Source: Vibrio campbellii CAIM 519 = NBRC 15631 = ATCC 25920
Lineage (GTDB): Bacteria > Pseudomonadota > Gammaproteobacteria > Enterobacterales > Vibrionaceae
Length of the DNA stretch: 64,000 bases
Assembly (NCBI RefSeq): GCF_002163755.1
Contig: NZ_CP015863.1
Coordinates: 3,100,001-3,164,000 of the forward strand
Direction: 5' to 3'
In this document: positions 51,179-59,798 of the stretch, in pieces
Layout: each line of letters opens with the position of its first letter
How positions within the stretch are numbered: the stretch's first letter is position 1
Position numbers and translations under genes: made by a program
Notes under the pieces: generated by a model
What the model was told of the DNA's origin: nothing
Database searches by the model: none
The model's input: only the letters and a program-made list of their open reading frames with translations

Positions 51179-52750
51179 TTACAGCATACGCACTACAGAA
51201 GGGTGAACTGCGCGATACATAGCGTAATCAATCGCCTTCATGTTACTTGGAAAAACCAAGTTCTCGCACAATAAGTAAGTCTCTACGGATGTATCAATAT
51301 AGAAGGCTTCGCTGTAGGACTCACTTGCCCAATCCAAATCACCATCTAATTCAGCGTGCTTACCTCGAATCACGTAAGACAGAACTGAATCCCGAATCTC
51401 AAGTGCTTGGTTCAAATGCTGCTTAGCTAAATCAATATCGCCAGCAATGGTTTCATTAAGAGCGAGAGCTTCATAAATTCGTGGTTGAATTGGCCCTACC
51501 ATCATTTTCGTGTTGGTTTCCAACTTCTCACTCAGTTGCTGAACTCTCCCCTGCCGTAGTGCTAATGCCGGATCAAGCGCATTTTGTACATGATAGGCAA
51601 TCAGCAGTTCAGCCTGTACATAAGCATTATCTGGTTCAAGCTCAAGGATTTTCTCCATCAAGTCGATGCCATGCTGGAATTGATTCGCATCGGACACGTT
51701 TAAGTAGTGGTTTGCTTCAACAAACAACTCTACCGCGTCAGGGTTCATTGGCATACCCGCCACCAGCACTTTTGATTTCAATTTTGCGTCTGGCACTTTC
51801 AATGCGTGCATCAAATCTAGAGAGGCTTGCTGCATAACCGACTTCAAATGGCTATTGGTTAACGCGTATTGGCGGCTGAACAAAACCTTTTCTGAAGAGT
51901 TATTGCGATATTCCACCTCAAGGAAGCTACCACCATCGTTTTCTTTGACGCGCACCACCACAGATTTACCCGGCACAATACCCGTCGTAAAGGTCGCCTT
52001 TTTCAGCATCACTCGATAATCACTGACTTGAGCTACATCTGCCATCAACTTCTGTGCAAACCCGTCAGCTAAGTCGTAGCTGCGGCCTTCTTTGTTGAAG
52101 TTATCCTGAAACTTGAATTCGATAAGGTGAGTATCAATAGCTTGCGTAATGCGCACTTCTGATTGCTTGTAGGTAAACACGCCCATCACCACAACCAAAA
52201 TACTGATCCAAATGAAGTTCATTAATCCCAGTCGCCAAGGGCTAATCTTATTTGGTTTACGCGGCGCTTTTTTTTCTTTCGACATCTCGCACACAGCGCG
52301 AGTTAATGGTCCGGCAGGAAATGCAATGGATGGAACAGGCGCTTCGGGCTGTTCCTCTTCTGCTTCTTCAACAATAGGGGGAAGGATTTCGGCATTGCAA
52401 TTACGACTTGCAAGGAATTCCTCGTGTGTCATTGGGGTCACATTCACCACCAGCTTGTAACCACGCTTAGGCACAGTGATCACGTAGCTGGTGTTTTCTT
52501 CTCGACCATCTCGCAGAAGTTTGCGCAGTTCGAAGATCGACTGTGTTACGACTTGATCCGTCACAATCGCGCCCGCCCAAACGTATTGGATCAGCTCTTC
52601 GCGATTGAACACTTCACTAGCGTGCTCAGCAAGAAAATGCAGCAAATTAATTAAGCGAGGCTCAACGGTAACTTCCCTGTCTTGTCGATACAGCTTATTT
52701 TCATCAACGCTCAAAACCCAGTCATTGATTTGAAAATAGACTCCAACCAT
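51179..52750 (-). CDS. cadC: Membrane-bound transcription activator CadC (ToxR family)
   Basis: One-component acid and lysine sensor that activates cadBA from the membrane. N-terminal OmpR-type winged helix (about residues 1-105; EPRLINLLHFLAEHASEVFNREELIQYVW and VPKRGYKL), cytoplasmic linker with an acidic stretch, one membrane helix (about 180-200, GLMNFIWISILVVVMGVF), and a periplasmic sensor domain with TPR-like helices to residue 523. Unlike E. coli CadC, the periplasmic part has only one cysteine, so the redox disulfide of the E. coli protein cannot form. Same strand as cadBA, upstream, with a terminator between. Confidence 0.93.
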   Translation of the reverse strand: MVGVYFQINDWVLSVDENKLYRQDREVTVEPRLINLLHFLAEHASEVFNREELIQYVWAGAIVTDQVVTQSIFELRKLLRDGREENTSYVITVPKRGYKLVVNVTPMTHEEFLASRNCNAEILPPIVEEAEEEQPEAPVPSIAFPAGPLTRAVCEMSKEKKAPRKPNKISPWRLGLMNFIWISILVVVMGVFTYKQSEVRITQAIDTHLIEFKFQDNFNKEGRSYDLADGFAQKLMADVAQVSDYRVMLKKATFTTGIVPGKSVVVRVKENDGGSFLEVEYRNNSSEKVLFSRQYALTNSHLKSVMQQASLDLMHALKVPDAKLKSKVLVAGMPMNPDAVELFVEANHYLNVSDANQFQHGIDLMEKILELEPDNAYVQAELLIAYHVQNALDPALALRQGRVQQLSEKLETNTKMMVGPIQPRIYEALALNETIAGDIDLAKQHLNQALEIRDSVLSYVIRGKHAELDGDLDWASESYSEAFYIDTSVETYLLCENLVFPSNMKAIDYAMYRAVHPSVVRML

Positions 52751-52915
52751 GTATGAAAACTCTCGTATCAGATAGACAGCGTCGCTTTAGGAATAGATAG
52801 AACTACACATTCTTGCAGTCGACTAAAGCCGAGATTATAGGTGGGAATACGGCTTGAACCTAGAAACGCAAGCCGCCAAAAATGCAAACTTAAATTAAAT
52901 GATGCAAAAGTGAGA

Positions 52916-53314
52916 CTATTCAAGGGCTGCCAAAATCGAGCAGTGGCTTGCATCGTCGTTGTTATGACCACAACACGCGTCGTTTATCTTCTTTAATGCC
53001 GTGCGAATTTTAGTTAGTTCAGCAATCTTCTCATCAATTAAAGTTAACTTTGCAGAAGTAATGGCTTTTACCTCCGCACAGCTGTGTTCTGTTGCCTCTA
53101 ATTTGATCCCAAGAAGTTCCTTGATCTCATCTAAGCTCAAGCCAAGCTCTTTCGCTTTGAGAATAAAACGCACCTGCTTTTGGTTCTCTTCGTTATACAG
53201 GCGATAGCCCGAATCACTTCGCCCTGCGGGTTTAATGAGCGCATTTTTCTCATAGAATCGCAGTGTATCGGCAGTCACACCACAGCGTTTCGCCAGTTCA
53301 CCTATCTGAAACAT
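52916..53314 (-). CDS. zntR: Zn(II)-responsive MerR-family regulator ZntR
   Basis: MerR-type activator of zinc export. 132 residues: winged helix-turn-helix (MFQIGELAKRCGVTADTLRFYEKNALI...GYRLY), a long dimerisation helix, and a C-terminal metal loop INDACCGHNNDDASHCSIL with the Cys-Cys, His and Cys ligands as in E. coli ZntR; the further Cys in HSCAEVK matches the fourth ligand position. The target gene (zntA) is not in the window. Position next to cadC appears incidental. Confidence 0.9.
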   Translation of the reverse strand: MFQIGELAKRCGVTADTLRFYEKNALIKPAGRSDSGYRLYNEENQKQVRFILKAKELGLSLDEIKELLGIKLEATEHSCAEVKAITSAKLTLIDEKIAELTKIRTALKKINDACCGHNNDDASHCSILAALE

Positions 53315-53383
53315 AACTTTCCTTATTAACTATCTCGTTACTTTTAAAGCCAAAGATCGAGTTTTTTGCAATTATTTTTGAGA

Positions 53384-53399
53384 TGCCAAACGATTGCGC
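53384..53399. promoter_or_regulatory. Candidate PurR box upstream of purH
   Basis: TGCCAAACGATTGCGC matches the PurR consensus ACGCAAACGTTTGCGT at 11 of 16 positions and its core at 10 of 12. A likely -10, TAGAAT, followed by ACGCGCC, lies 26 bases downstream. Purine repression of purHD is standard in gammaproteobacteria. Confidence 0.55.
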
Positions 53400-53581
53400 G
53401 AGCTTTTTTGTAATAAATTGGTTAGAATACGCGCCATCAAATAGTGGAGACTGTTTTCTAAGCATGAAAACGCCCCGCAAAGGTCTTTACCAAAACTGGC
53501 CAATATTTTACCCCAAGAGGTAAAAACAAGTTCATTTTTGGCAAACATCTTTAACTCCGTGAATTTGAGGAAAATGGAAGC

Positions 53582-55174
53582 ATGAACAACGCTCGTCCTA
53601 TTCGCCGTGCGCTTATCAGCGTATCAGACAAAACAGGTATTGTTGAGTTTGCACAAGCTCTTGCTGAGCGCGGTGTCGATATCCTATCTACTGGTGGTAC
53701 GGCTCGTCTACTTGCAGAACAAGGCATCGCTGTAACAGAAGTCTCTGACTACACTGGTTTCCCAGAAATGATGGACGGTCGCGTTAAAACGCTTCACCCG
53801 AAAGTTCACGGTGGTGTGCTGGGTCGTCGTGGCCAAGATGATGACGTGATGGAAAAACACGGCATCAACCCTATCGATATGGTTGTTGTTAACCTATACC
53901 CATTCGCAGAAACCGTTGCTAAAGAAGGCTGTACGCTTGCTGATGCAGTTGAGAACATCGACATCGGCGGTCCAACAATGGTTCGCTCTGCAGCGAAAAA
54001 CCACAAAGACGTAACTATCGTTGTGAACGCTCACGACTACAACCGCGTGATCGCTGAAATGGACGCGAACGACAAATCTCTAACACTAAAAACTCGCTTC
54101 GACCTTGCTATCGCAGCATTCGAACACACGGCTTCTTACGACGGCATGATCGCAAACTACTTCGGCACTATGGTTCCATCTTACGGTGAGAACAAAGAAG
54201 GTGATGAAGAGTCTAAATTCCCTCGCACGTTCAACCAGCAATTCGAGAAGAAGCAAGACATGCGCTATGGTGAGAACAGTCACCAAGCCGCAGCTTTCTA
54301 CGTAGAAGCAAACCCACAAGAAGCATCTGTTTCTACTGCTCGCCAAATCCAGGGTAAAGCCCTTTCTTACAACAACATCGCAGATACTGACGCAGCACTT
54401 GAGTGTGTAAAAGAGTTCAACGAGCCAGCATGTGTGATCGTAAAACACGCGAACCCATGTGGTGTAGCTCTAGGTGAGGATATCCTAGAAGCGTACAACC
54501 GCGCTTACCAAACTGACCCAACATCTGCATTCGGCGGCATCATTGCATTCAACCAAGAGCTAGATGCAGAAACGGCAACCGCTATTGTTGAGCGTCAATT
54601 CGTTGAAGTAATCATCGCACCTTCAGTTTCTGCTGAAGCGATTGAAGTGGTTGCAGCGAAGAAGAACGTGCGTCTACTTGAGTGTGGCGAATGGACAACT
54701 AAGACAACTGGCTTTGACGTGAAACGTGTGAATGGCGGTCTACTCGTTCAAGACCGCGACCAAGGCATGGTAAGCCTAGACGACCTAAAAGTGGTTTCTA
54801 AGCGTCAACCAACAGAAGAAGAGCTGAAAGATGCACTGTTCTGTTGGAAAGTAGCGAAATACGTGAAATCAAACGCGATTGTTTACGCAAAAGGTGACAT
54901 GACTATCGGTGTAGGTGCTGGCCAAATGAGCCGTGTTTACTCTGCGAAGATTGCAGGCATCAAAGCTGCAGACGAAGGTCTAGAAGTTGCAGGTAGCGTA
55001 ATGGCATCTGACGCTTTCTTCCCATTCCGTGATGGTATCGATGCAGCAGCAGAGGCTGGCATTAAGTGTGTTATCCAACCGGGTGGCTCTATGCGTGATG
55101 ACGAAGTTATCGCAGCAGCAGATGAGCACGGCATGGCGATGATCTTCACAGGTATGCGTCACTTCCGCCACTAA
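53582..55174 (+). CDS. purH: Bifunctional AICAR transformylase / IMP cyclohydrolase
   Basis: Last two steps of IMP synthesis. 530 residues: N-terminal MGS-like cyclohydrolase domain (RRALISVSDKTGIVEFAQALAERGVDILSTGGTA, MMDGRVKTLHPKVHGG) and C-terminal transformylase domain (QIQGKALSYNNIADTDAALE, VKHANPCGVALG, FFPFRDGIDAAAEAGI). GAGG-containing leader. Upstream of purD, as in E. coli, but separated by a palindromic repeat. Confidence 0.97.
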   Translation: MNNARPIRRALISVSDKTGIVEFAQALAERGVDILSTGGTARLLAEQGIAVTEVSDYTGFPEMMDGRVKTLHPKVHGGVLGRRGQDDDVMEKHGINPIDMVVVNLYPFAETVAKEGCTLADAVENIDIGGPTMVRSAAKNHKDVTIVVNAHDYNRVIAEMDANDKSLTLKTRFDLAIAAFEHTASYDGMIANYFGTMVPSYGENKEGDEESKFPRTFNQQFEKKQDMRYGENSHQAAAFYVEANPQEASVSTARQIQGKALSYNNIADTDAALECVKEFNEPACVIVKHANPCGVALGEDILEAYNRAYQTDPTSAFGGIIAFNQELDAETATAIVERQFVEVIIAPSVSAEAIEVVAAKKNVRLLECGEWTTKTTGFDVKRVNGGLLVQDRDQGMVSLDDLKVVSKRQPTEEELKDALFCWKVAKYVKSNAIVYAKGDMTIGVGAGQMSRVYSAKIAGIKAADEGLEVAGSVMASDAFFPFRDGIDAAAEAGIKCVIQPGGSMRDDEVIAAADEHGMAMIFTGMRHFRH

Positions 55175-55183
55175 TTAGTTTTT

Positions 55184-55274
55184 GGTCCTCCCCCTTACCA
55201 AGGGGGAGTTAGAGGGGGTCTGTTGTACGTACACGACTTACCCCTCCCAACCTCCCATTTATAAGGGGAGGAGC
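55184..55274. repeat. Palindromic intergenic repeat (REP/MITE-like)
   Basis: About 91 bases. Each half contains a hairpin (CTCCCCC-TTACCAA-GGGGGAG on the left, CCTCCC-ATTTATAA-GGGGAGG on the right), and the halves are also imperfect inverted copies of each other around GTACGTAC, so a cruciform or three-way fold is possible. This composition is typical of short repeats scattered between genes in vibrios and relatives. It sits between purH and the purD ribosome-binding site, within the operon. Confidence 0.85.
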
Positions 55275-55292
55275 GAAATCAAAGGAAATATT

Positions 55293-56582
55293 ATGAATAT
55301 TCTTATCATTGGTTCAGGCGGTCGTGAACACGCACTAGGTTGGAAAGCGGCGCAAAACCCAAATGTTGAGACTATCTTCGTTGCTCCAGGTAACGCAGGC
55401 ACAGCACTTGAGCCTAAACTAGAGAACGTAAATATCGCAGTAGAAGACATCGCTGGCTTGGTTGCTTTTGCAAAAGAGAAAGCTATCGAGCTGACTATTG
55501 TCGGTCCTGAAGCACCGCTGGTTATCGGTGTTGTGGATGCTTTCCGCGAAGCAGGCCTGCCAATCTTCGGCCCAACACAAGCAGCAGCGCAGCTTGAGGG
55601 CTCTAAAGCGTTTACCAAAGACTTCCTTGCTCGTCACCAAATCCCAACGGGCGCATACGCGAACTTCACTGAAATCGAACCAGCCCTTGCTTACGTACGT
55701 GAACAAGGTGCGCCGATTGTGGTGAAAGCTGATGGTCTTGCTGCTGGTAAAGGCGTTATCGTTGCGATGACACTAGAAGAAGCGGAAGATGCAATCAAAG
55801 ACATGCTAGCAGGTAACGCATTTGGTGATGCTGGTAGTCGTGTCGTTATCGAAGAGTTTCTAGATGGCGAAGAAGCAAGCTTCATCGTGATGGTGGATGG
55901 TGAGAACGTTCTGCCAATGGCCACCAGCCAAGATCACAAACGCGTAGGCGACAAAGATACCGGTCCTAACACAGGTGGCATGGGTGCATATTCTCCTGCT
56001 CCAGTGGTGACACAAGAAATCCACAACCGCATCATGGAAGAAGTGATTTACCCAACGGTACGCGGCATGGCTTCTGAAGGTAACCCTTACATTGGTTTCC
56101 TATACGCGGGTCTGATGATCGACAAAGACGGCACTCCGAAAGTGATCGAGTACAACTGCCGCTTCGGTGATCCTGAGACGCAACCTATCATGATGCGTAT
56201 GGAATCGGATCTTGTTGATCTGTGCCTAGCGGCAATCGACGAGAAACTGGATCAAGCGGAATCGAAGTGGGATCCACGAGCATCGATTGGTATCGTGCTA
56301 GCAGCCGGTGGTTACCCAGCAGCATACAACAAAGGCGACGTAATTTCGGGGCTGCCACAAGTTGAAATTGAAGGCGAAAAAGCCTTCCATGCTGGTACAG
56401 ATAACAAAGACGGCGACATCGTGACAAACGGTGGCCGCGTTCTTTGTGCAACGGCACTTGGCAACAGCGTATCAGAAGCGCAGCAGCGTGCTTACGAGCT
56501 TGCAAAACAGATCAGTTGGGATGGTATGTTCCATCGTAACGACATCGGCTACCGTGCGATAGCACGTGAGCAAGAAAAATAA
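55293..56582 (+). CDS. purD: Phosphoribosylamine-glycine ligase
   Basis: ATP-grasp ligase, second step of purine synthesis. 429 residues: N-terminal MNILIIGSGGREHALGWKAA, ATP loop IVVKADGLAAGKGVIVA, EEFLDGEEASFIVMVDG, KDTGPNTGGMGAYSPAPV and EYNCRFGDPETQ. The open frame extends back through the palindromic repeat; I use the ATG at 55293 with its AAAGGAAA site and the family start. Confidence 0.96.
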   Translation: MNILIIGSGGREHALGWKAAQNPNVETIFVAPGNAGTALEPKLENVNIAVEDIAGLVAFAKEKAIELTIVGPEAPLVIGVVDAFREAGLPIFGPTQAAAQLEGSKAFTKDFLARHQIPTGAYANFTEIEPALAYVREQGAPIVVKADGLAAGKGVIVAMTLEEAEDAIKDMLAGNAFGDAGSRVVIEEFLDGEEASFIVMVDGENVLPMATSQDHKRVGDKDTGPNTGGMGAYSPAPVVTQEIHNRIMEEVIYPTVRGMASEGNPYIGFLYAGLMIDKDGTPKVIEYNCRFGDPETQPIMMRMESDLVDLCLAAIDEKLDQAESKWDPRASIGIVLAAGGYPAAYNKGDVISGLPQVEIEGEKAFHAGTDNKDGDIVTNGGRVLCATALGNSVSEAQQRAYELAKQISWDGMFHRNDIGYRAIAREQEK

Positions 56583-56609
56583 AAACAACTTCAGTTGACT
56601 AAAAAGACA

Positions 56610-56635
56610 AAAGGCGCACTCAGCGCCTTTTTTAT
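56610..56635 (+). terminator. Intrinsic terminator after purD
   Basis: AAAGGCGC-ACTCA-GCGCCTTT stem with a T run, 28 bases after the stop. Confidence 0.88.
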
Positions 56636-56666
56636 TGTTCTTTTTCGAAAGAATTCGAAGCCATGT

Positions 56667-57365
56667 CTATTCAGAGATCAACTTTGGTCGTGGTACACAA
56701 TCAAAGTCATCATCATTGAGCATCAGCAATTCATCAACGGTCGCCGCATTACGCGACTCTTTACCAATAAACGCAATGTAACTGTCCACTGACGCCAATC
56801 TATCAATCACAAACTTAGGTAGGGTCTGATTGAATTCCAACGTCGTAAACTCTCGCCCTTTGCAGGTTTCGAACGTTTCACCATCCCAATAACCTTGGAT
56901 TAGGCTCTGGCCATCACGAGATTGTTTCTTGATAGACGTAACGACATCGTTCGCCTCTTGCTTGTAACGCTCTAACTGGTCGCGCTGTAAGGGCAGCACT
57001 TTCCCATTCACACGGTACTGCTGATAGACCGCGTCACCATCTTTATTGAATCGAATGTGGATTTGAAAAGGCACCAATCCTTGTTTGGCATCGAGTTGCT
57101 TACCTTTTCGAATCAACTCTCTTAGCTCACCATCATCCCAGCGATAATCACTCTGGTACGAGCCGTAATCCCCCATCGTGACATAGTCTGCTGCCGTACT
57201 GACGCGTGTAAGACGCTCTGTCATCCAATATAAACTAGTTGCATCACCCATGATTTTCCCGTCTGAGAAATGGGTAAATTGGTCAAGATTTGGGGTTTCA
57301 ACAGAAGAACAGCCAACAAGAGCGAGGCTTGATAGAAGGAGTGAAGTGAGTAGATGTTTTTTCAT
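56667..57365 (-). CDS. DUF1481 (YjaH-like) lipoprotein
   Basis: 232 residues. N-terminal lipoprotein signal MKKHLLTSLLLSSLALVGCSS with lipobox LVGC, so probably anchored in the outer membrane. The rest is a soluble mixed alpha/beta domain with no catalytic motif I recognise. It is placed in the DUF1481/YjaH family because of its lipobox, size and location directly downstream of hupA, as in E. coli. The ATG at 57365 starts the signal; the frame's 11 upstream codons lie in the hupA 3' hairpin. Confidence 0.8.
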   Translation of the reverse strand: MKKHLLTSLLLSSLALVGCSSVETPNLDQFTHFSDGKIMGDATSLYWMTERLTRVSTAADYVTMGDYGSYQSDYRWDDGELRELIRKGKQLDAKQGLVPFQIHIRFNKDGDAVYQQYRVNGKVLPLQRDQLERYKQEANDVVTSIKKQSRDGQSLIQGYWDGETFETCKGREFTTLEFNQTLPKFVIDRLASVDSYIAFIGKESRNAATVDELLMLNDDDFDCVPRPKLISE

Positions 57366-57371
57366 GAAATT

Positions 57372-57396
57372 GCACCGAGGCGGGATACCTCGGTGC
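57372..57396 (-). terminator. Hairpin between hupA and the DUF1481 gene
   Basis: GCACCGAGG / CCTCGGTGC, nine base pairs, 7-base loop, 8 bases after the hupA stop. Little T run on the minus strand (AATTTC), so it may stabilise the hupA mRNA 3' end or attenuate rather than fully terminate. Confidence 0.6.
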
Positions 57397-57404
57397 ATTT
57401 TAAC

Positions 57405-57677
57405 TTAGTTTACTGATTCTTTCAGCGCTTTACCTGCTACGAATGCAGGTACGTTAGCTGCTGCGATTTGAATCTCGTCACCAGTCTTAGGGTTACGACC
57501 AGTACGTGCAGCACGGTGGTTTACTTTGAATGTACCAAAACCAATTAGTTGAACTTGGTCACCCTCTTTAAGAGCGCCAGTAACACCCTCAAGAGTTGCT
57601 TCAAGAGCAGCTTTAGCTTGTGCTTTAGATAGGTCTGCTTTCTCTGCAATAAAGTCGATTAATTGGGTCTTGTTCAT
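57405..57677 (-). CDS. hupA: DNA-binding protein HU-alpha
   Basis: 90-residue nucleoid protein, bends DNA as a heterodimer with HU-beta. Begins MNKTQLIDFIAEKADLSKAQAKAALE and contains the DNA-arm segment GFGTFKVNHRAARTGRNPKTGDEI. ATG at 57677 with an AAGGGAAACCTA leader; the 11 extra codons upstream are rejected on length. Divergent from the CNNM gene. Confidence 0.97.
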   Translation of the reverse strand: MNKTQLIDFIAEKADLSKAQAKAALEATLEGVTGALKEGDQVQLIGFGTFKVNHRAARTGRNPKTGDEIQIAAANVPAFVAGKALKESVN

Positions 57678-57930
57678 TAGGTTTCCCTTCTCATATGTTA
57701 TCGAATTCATCTCACTCTAAAACATAAATGCCCCATCTGGCAAAGGTTTGTAAGCGATCTTTCGATTTTCTGACGTAGTTTTAGCCATAATATGAGTAAT
57801 AACTCACAATTTGTTACTACTTGTACGGGGAAAGCTCTTGCTTTCTACTGCAATAAGAACGATTTATAGGGCGCTTTTGCGGTTATAATCGCTTAAAATC
57901 CCGACTATCACATTACATTCAAGGGCAACT

Positions 57931-59064
57931 ATGCTGCTGTTATCCATTTATATCTCTATTGCTATCGGCATTTCGTTTATCTGTTCGGTACTGGAGGCGG
58001 TACTTCTTAGTATCAGTCCGAGCTACATTGCGCAGCTCAAACAACAGGGGCACCCTGCTTCTGCTCAGTTAGAAAAACTGAAAGCAGACATCGACCGACC
58101 ACTGGCTTCGATCCTGACGCTGAACACCATTGCTCATACTATCGGTGCAGCAACGGCAGGTGCACAAGCGGCGGTAGTGTTCGGTAGCGAAGCGCTTGGT
58201 ATCTTCTCTGCGGTATTGACACTGGCGATTCTTGTTCTATCAGAAATCGTACCTAAGACGATTGGTGCAACTTACTGGCGCCAACTTGCACCATCTGCGG
58301 CGGTATCGCTACGCTGGATGGTATGGGCACTAACACCATTCGTATGGTTCTCTGAGCAAATCACCAAGCGTCTAGCTCGTAACCACGAAGCACCAAAAAT
58401 GCGTGATGAGCTGTCTGCTATGGCTATTCTGGCAAAAGAAAGCGGTGAGTTCGCAGAAGGTGAATCAAAGATTCTAAGCAACCTACTTGGTATTCAAGAT
58501 GTGCCAGTAACACAAGTCATGACTCCGCGCCCAGTAGTATTTCGCGTTGACGCGACCATGACCATCAATGACTTTCTAGAGAAGCATAAAGAGACACCTT
58601 TCTCTCGCCCACTGGTTTACAGCGAGCAGAAAGATAACATCATTGGTTTTGCGCACCGTCTAGAGCTGTTCAAGTTGCAACAATCAGGCAGCGGCCAAAA
58701 ACAACTTGGCTCGGTCATGCGTCCTATCCAAGTGGTACTGAACAACACAGCTCTACCTAAAGTGTTCGACCAGATGATGACTCACCGCCTGCAGCTCGCG
58801 CTTGTGGTTGACGAATACGGCACAGTACAAGGCTTGGTAACGCTAGAAGACATCTTTGAGCACCTATTGGGTGAAGAGATCATCGATGAAGCGGATAAGA
58901 GCACTGACATGCAAGAACTGGCTTACCAACGCTGGGAAAGCTGGAAAGAAAAGCACGGCGTAATTGAAAGCCGCGATGACGATGAAGAAGAGGAAGAACT
59001 GGAGAAACAGGACAAAGAGCCAGAAGCTCAAGAGCCAACCAAACCAGAATCTAAAGAATCGTAA
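57931..59064 (+). CDS. CNNM/CBS-domain membrane protein (CorC/hemolysin-like)
   Basis: 377 residues. N-terminal CNNM (DUF21) membrane domain with about four helices (LLLSIYISIAIGISFICSVLEAVLLSI, SAVLTLAILVLSEIVPKTIGATYW), a linker helix, and a pair of CBS domains (about 200-320; VPVTQVMTPRPVVF and LALVVDEYGTVQGLVTLEDIFEHLLGEEIID). It lacks the C-terminal CorC_HlyC domain and instead ends in a very acidic Glu/Asp tail with Lys-Pro repeats. Members are linked to magnesium efflux; role here inferred. Single gene with its own terminator. Confidence 0.85.
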   Translation: MLLLSIYISIAIGISFICSVLEAVLLSISPSYIAQLKQQGHPASAQLEKLKADIDRPLASILTLNTIAHTIGAATAGAQAAVVFGSEALGIFSAVLTLAILVLSEIVPKTIGATYWRQLAPSAAVSLRWMVWALTPFVWFSEQITKRLARNHEAPKMRDELSAMAILAKESGEFAEGESKILSNLLGIQDVPVTQVMTPRPVVFRVDATMTINDFLEKHKETPFSRPLVYSEQKDNIIGFAHRLELFKLQQSGSGQKQLGSVMRPIQVVLNNTALPKVFDQMMTHRLQLALVVDEYGTVQGLVTLEDIFEHLLGEEIIDEADKSTDMQELAYQRWESWKEKHGVIESRDDDEEEEELEKQDKEPEAQEPTKPESKES

Positions 59065-59098
59065 TCAGCATGGAGCGTAATCGCTCAAACGCAAAAAC

Positions 59099-59128
59099 AA
59101 AAAAGGCATCCAATCTGGATGCCTTTGT
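59099..59128. terminator. Bidirectional terminator between the CNNM and DUF416 genes
   Basis: AAAGGCATCC-AATCT-GGATGCCTTT with T's on the right and A's on the left. Confidence 0.85.
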
Positions 59129-59144
59129 TTTATCTATTCAACGA

Positions 59145-59732
59145 TTAAAGTGCGATGCCGATGTTACTCACGGCTTCTTCGCGTAGTTCTTCACGCAAAT
59201 CTTTAATCAAGCAGATGTCGCGCTCTACCGCTTCACGCAGTGGGCGGAAGATAGCCCATTGAACATCCCACTCTTCACATACGGCTTCATTTTCTTTTTG
59301 ATTGTCGTTGGTGATTGGCTCTGAACCTTGTGCTTGTTCTAGGTCAGCCACGGTTTTTACCGACTGTTGGCTCACTTTAAGCATTGAATCGAAAAGGTAG
59401 TCGCGATCCAACAGACCGTGCAACAGCGTCGACAAGCTCTGACACGCATCCATCGCTGGATAAACACCGTAAAAATCGAATTCATCCGCACTTGGGAACA
59501 ACTCTTCTAACTTCTCTAATTGACGTTCAAAGTTAATTTTCGCGTTCTTAACCGTCAGAATTTCCCATACACTATCAAGAATCGCTCGGTAAGCACGTGG
59601 CTCAGCAAATTCTGTATTCTCACAAAACATCGCATAGTTTGGATACATGCGTTCACACAGACACGCCATGAAGGTAATTTGTTGCCAAGGTTCTAGTTTT
59701 TCCAAACGAACCTGAAGAGGATTCTTAAGCAT
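59145..59732 (-). CDS. DUF416 family protein (YjaG-like)
   Basis: 195-residue soluble, acidic, all-helical protein of unknown function. The N-terminus from the ATG at 59732 (MLKNPLQVRLEKLEPWQQITFMACLCERMYPNYAMFC) and the end (REELREEAVSNIGIAL) are close to E. coli YjaG. A GTG two codons upstream is an alternative start. In E. coli yjaG lies next to hupA/yjaH; here the CNNM gene intervenes. Confidence 0.88.
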   Translation of the reverse strand: MLKNPLQVRLEKLEPWQQITFMACLCERMYPNYAMFCENTEFAEPRAYRAILDSVWEILTVKNAKINFERQLEKLEELFPSADEFDFYGVYPAMDACQSLSTLLHGLLDRDYLFDSMLKVSQQSVKTVADLEQAQGSEPITNDNQKENEAVCEEWDVQWAIFRPLREAVERDICLIKDLREELREEAVSNIGIAL

Positions 59733-59798
59733 AGTCACTCAATCATTGAAGAAAAAAACAGCGAAAGTGTACTTGATTCATCACAGGGAAAAAAGTTA

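Noticed and set aside
51179..53314. zntR as part of the cad operon
   Set aside because: There is a 165-base gap and ZntR is a zinc regulator; no functional link to lysine decarboxylation is visible.
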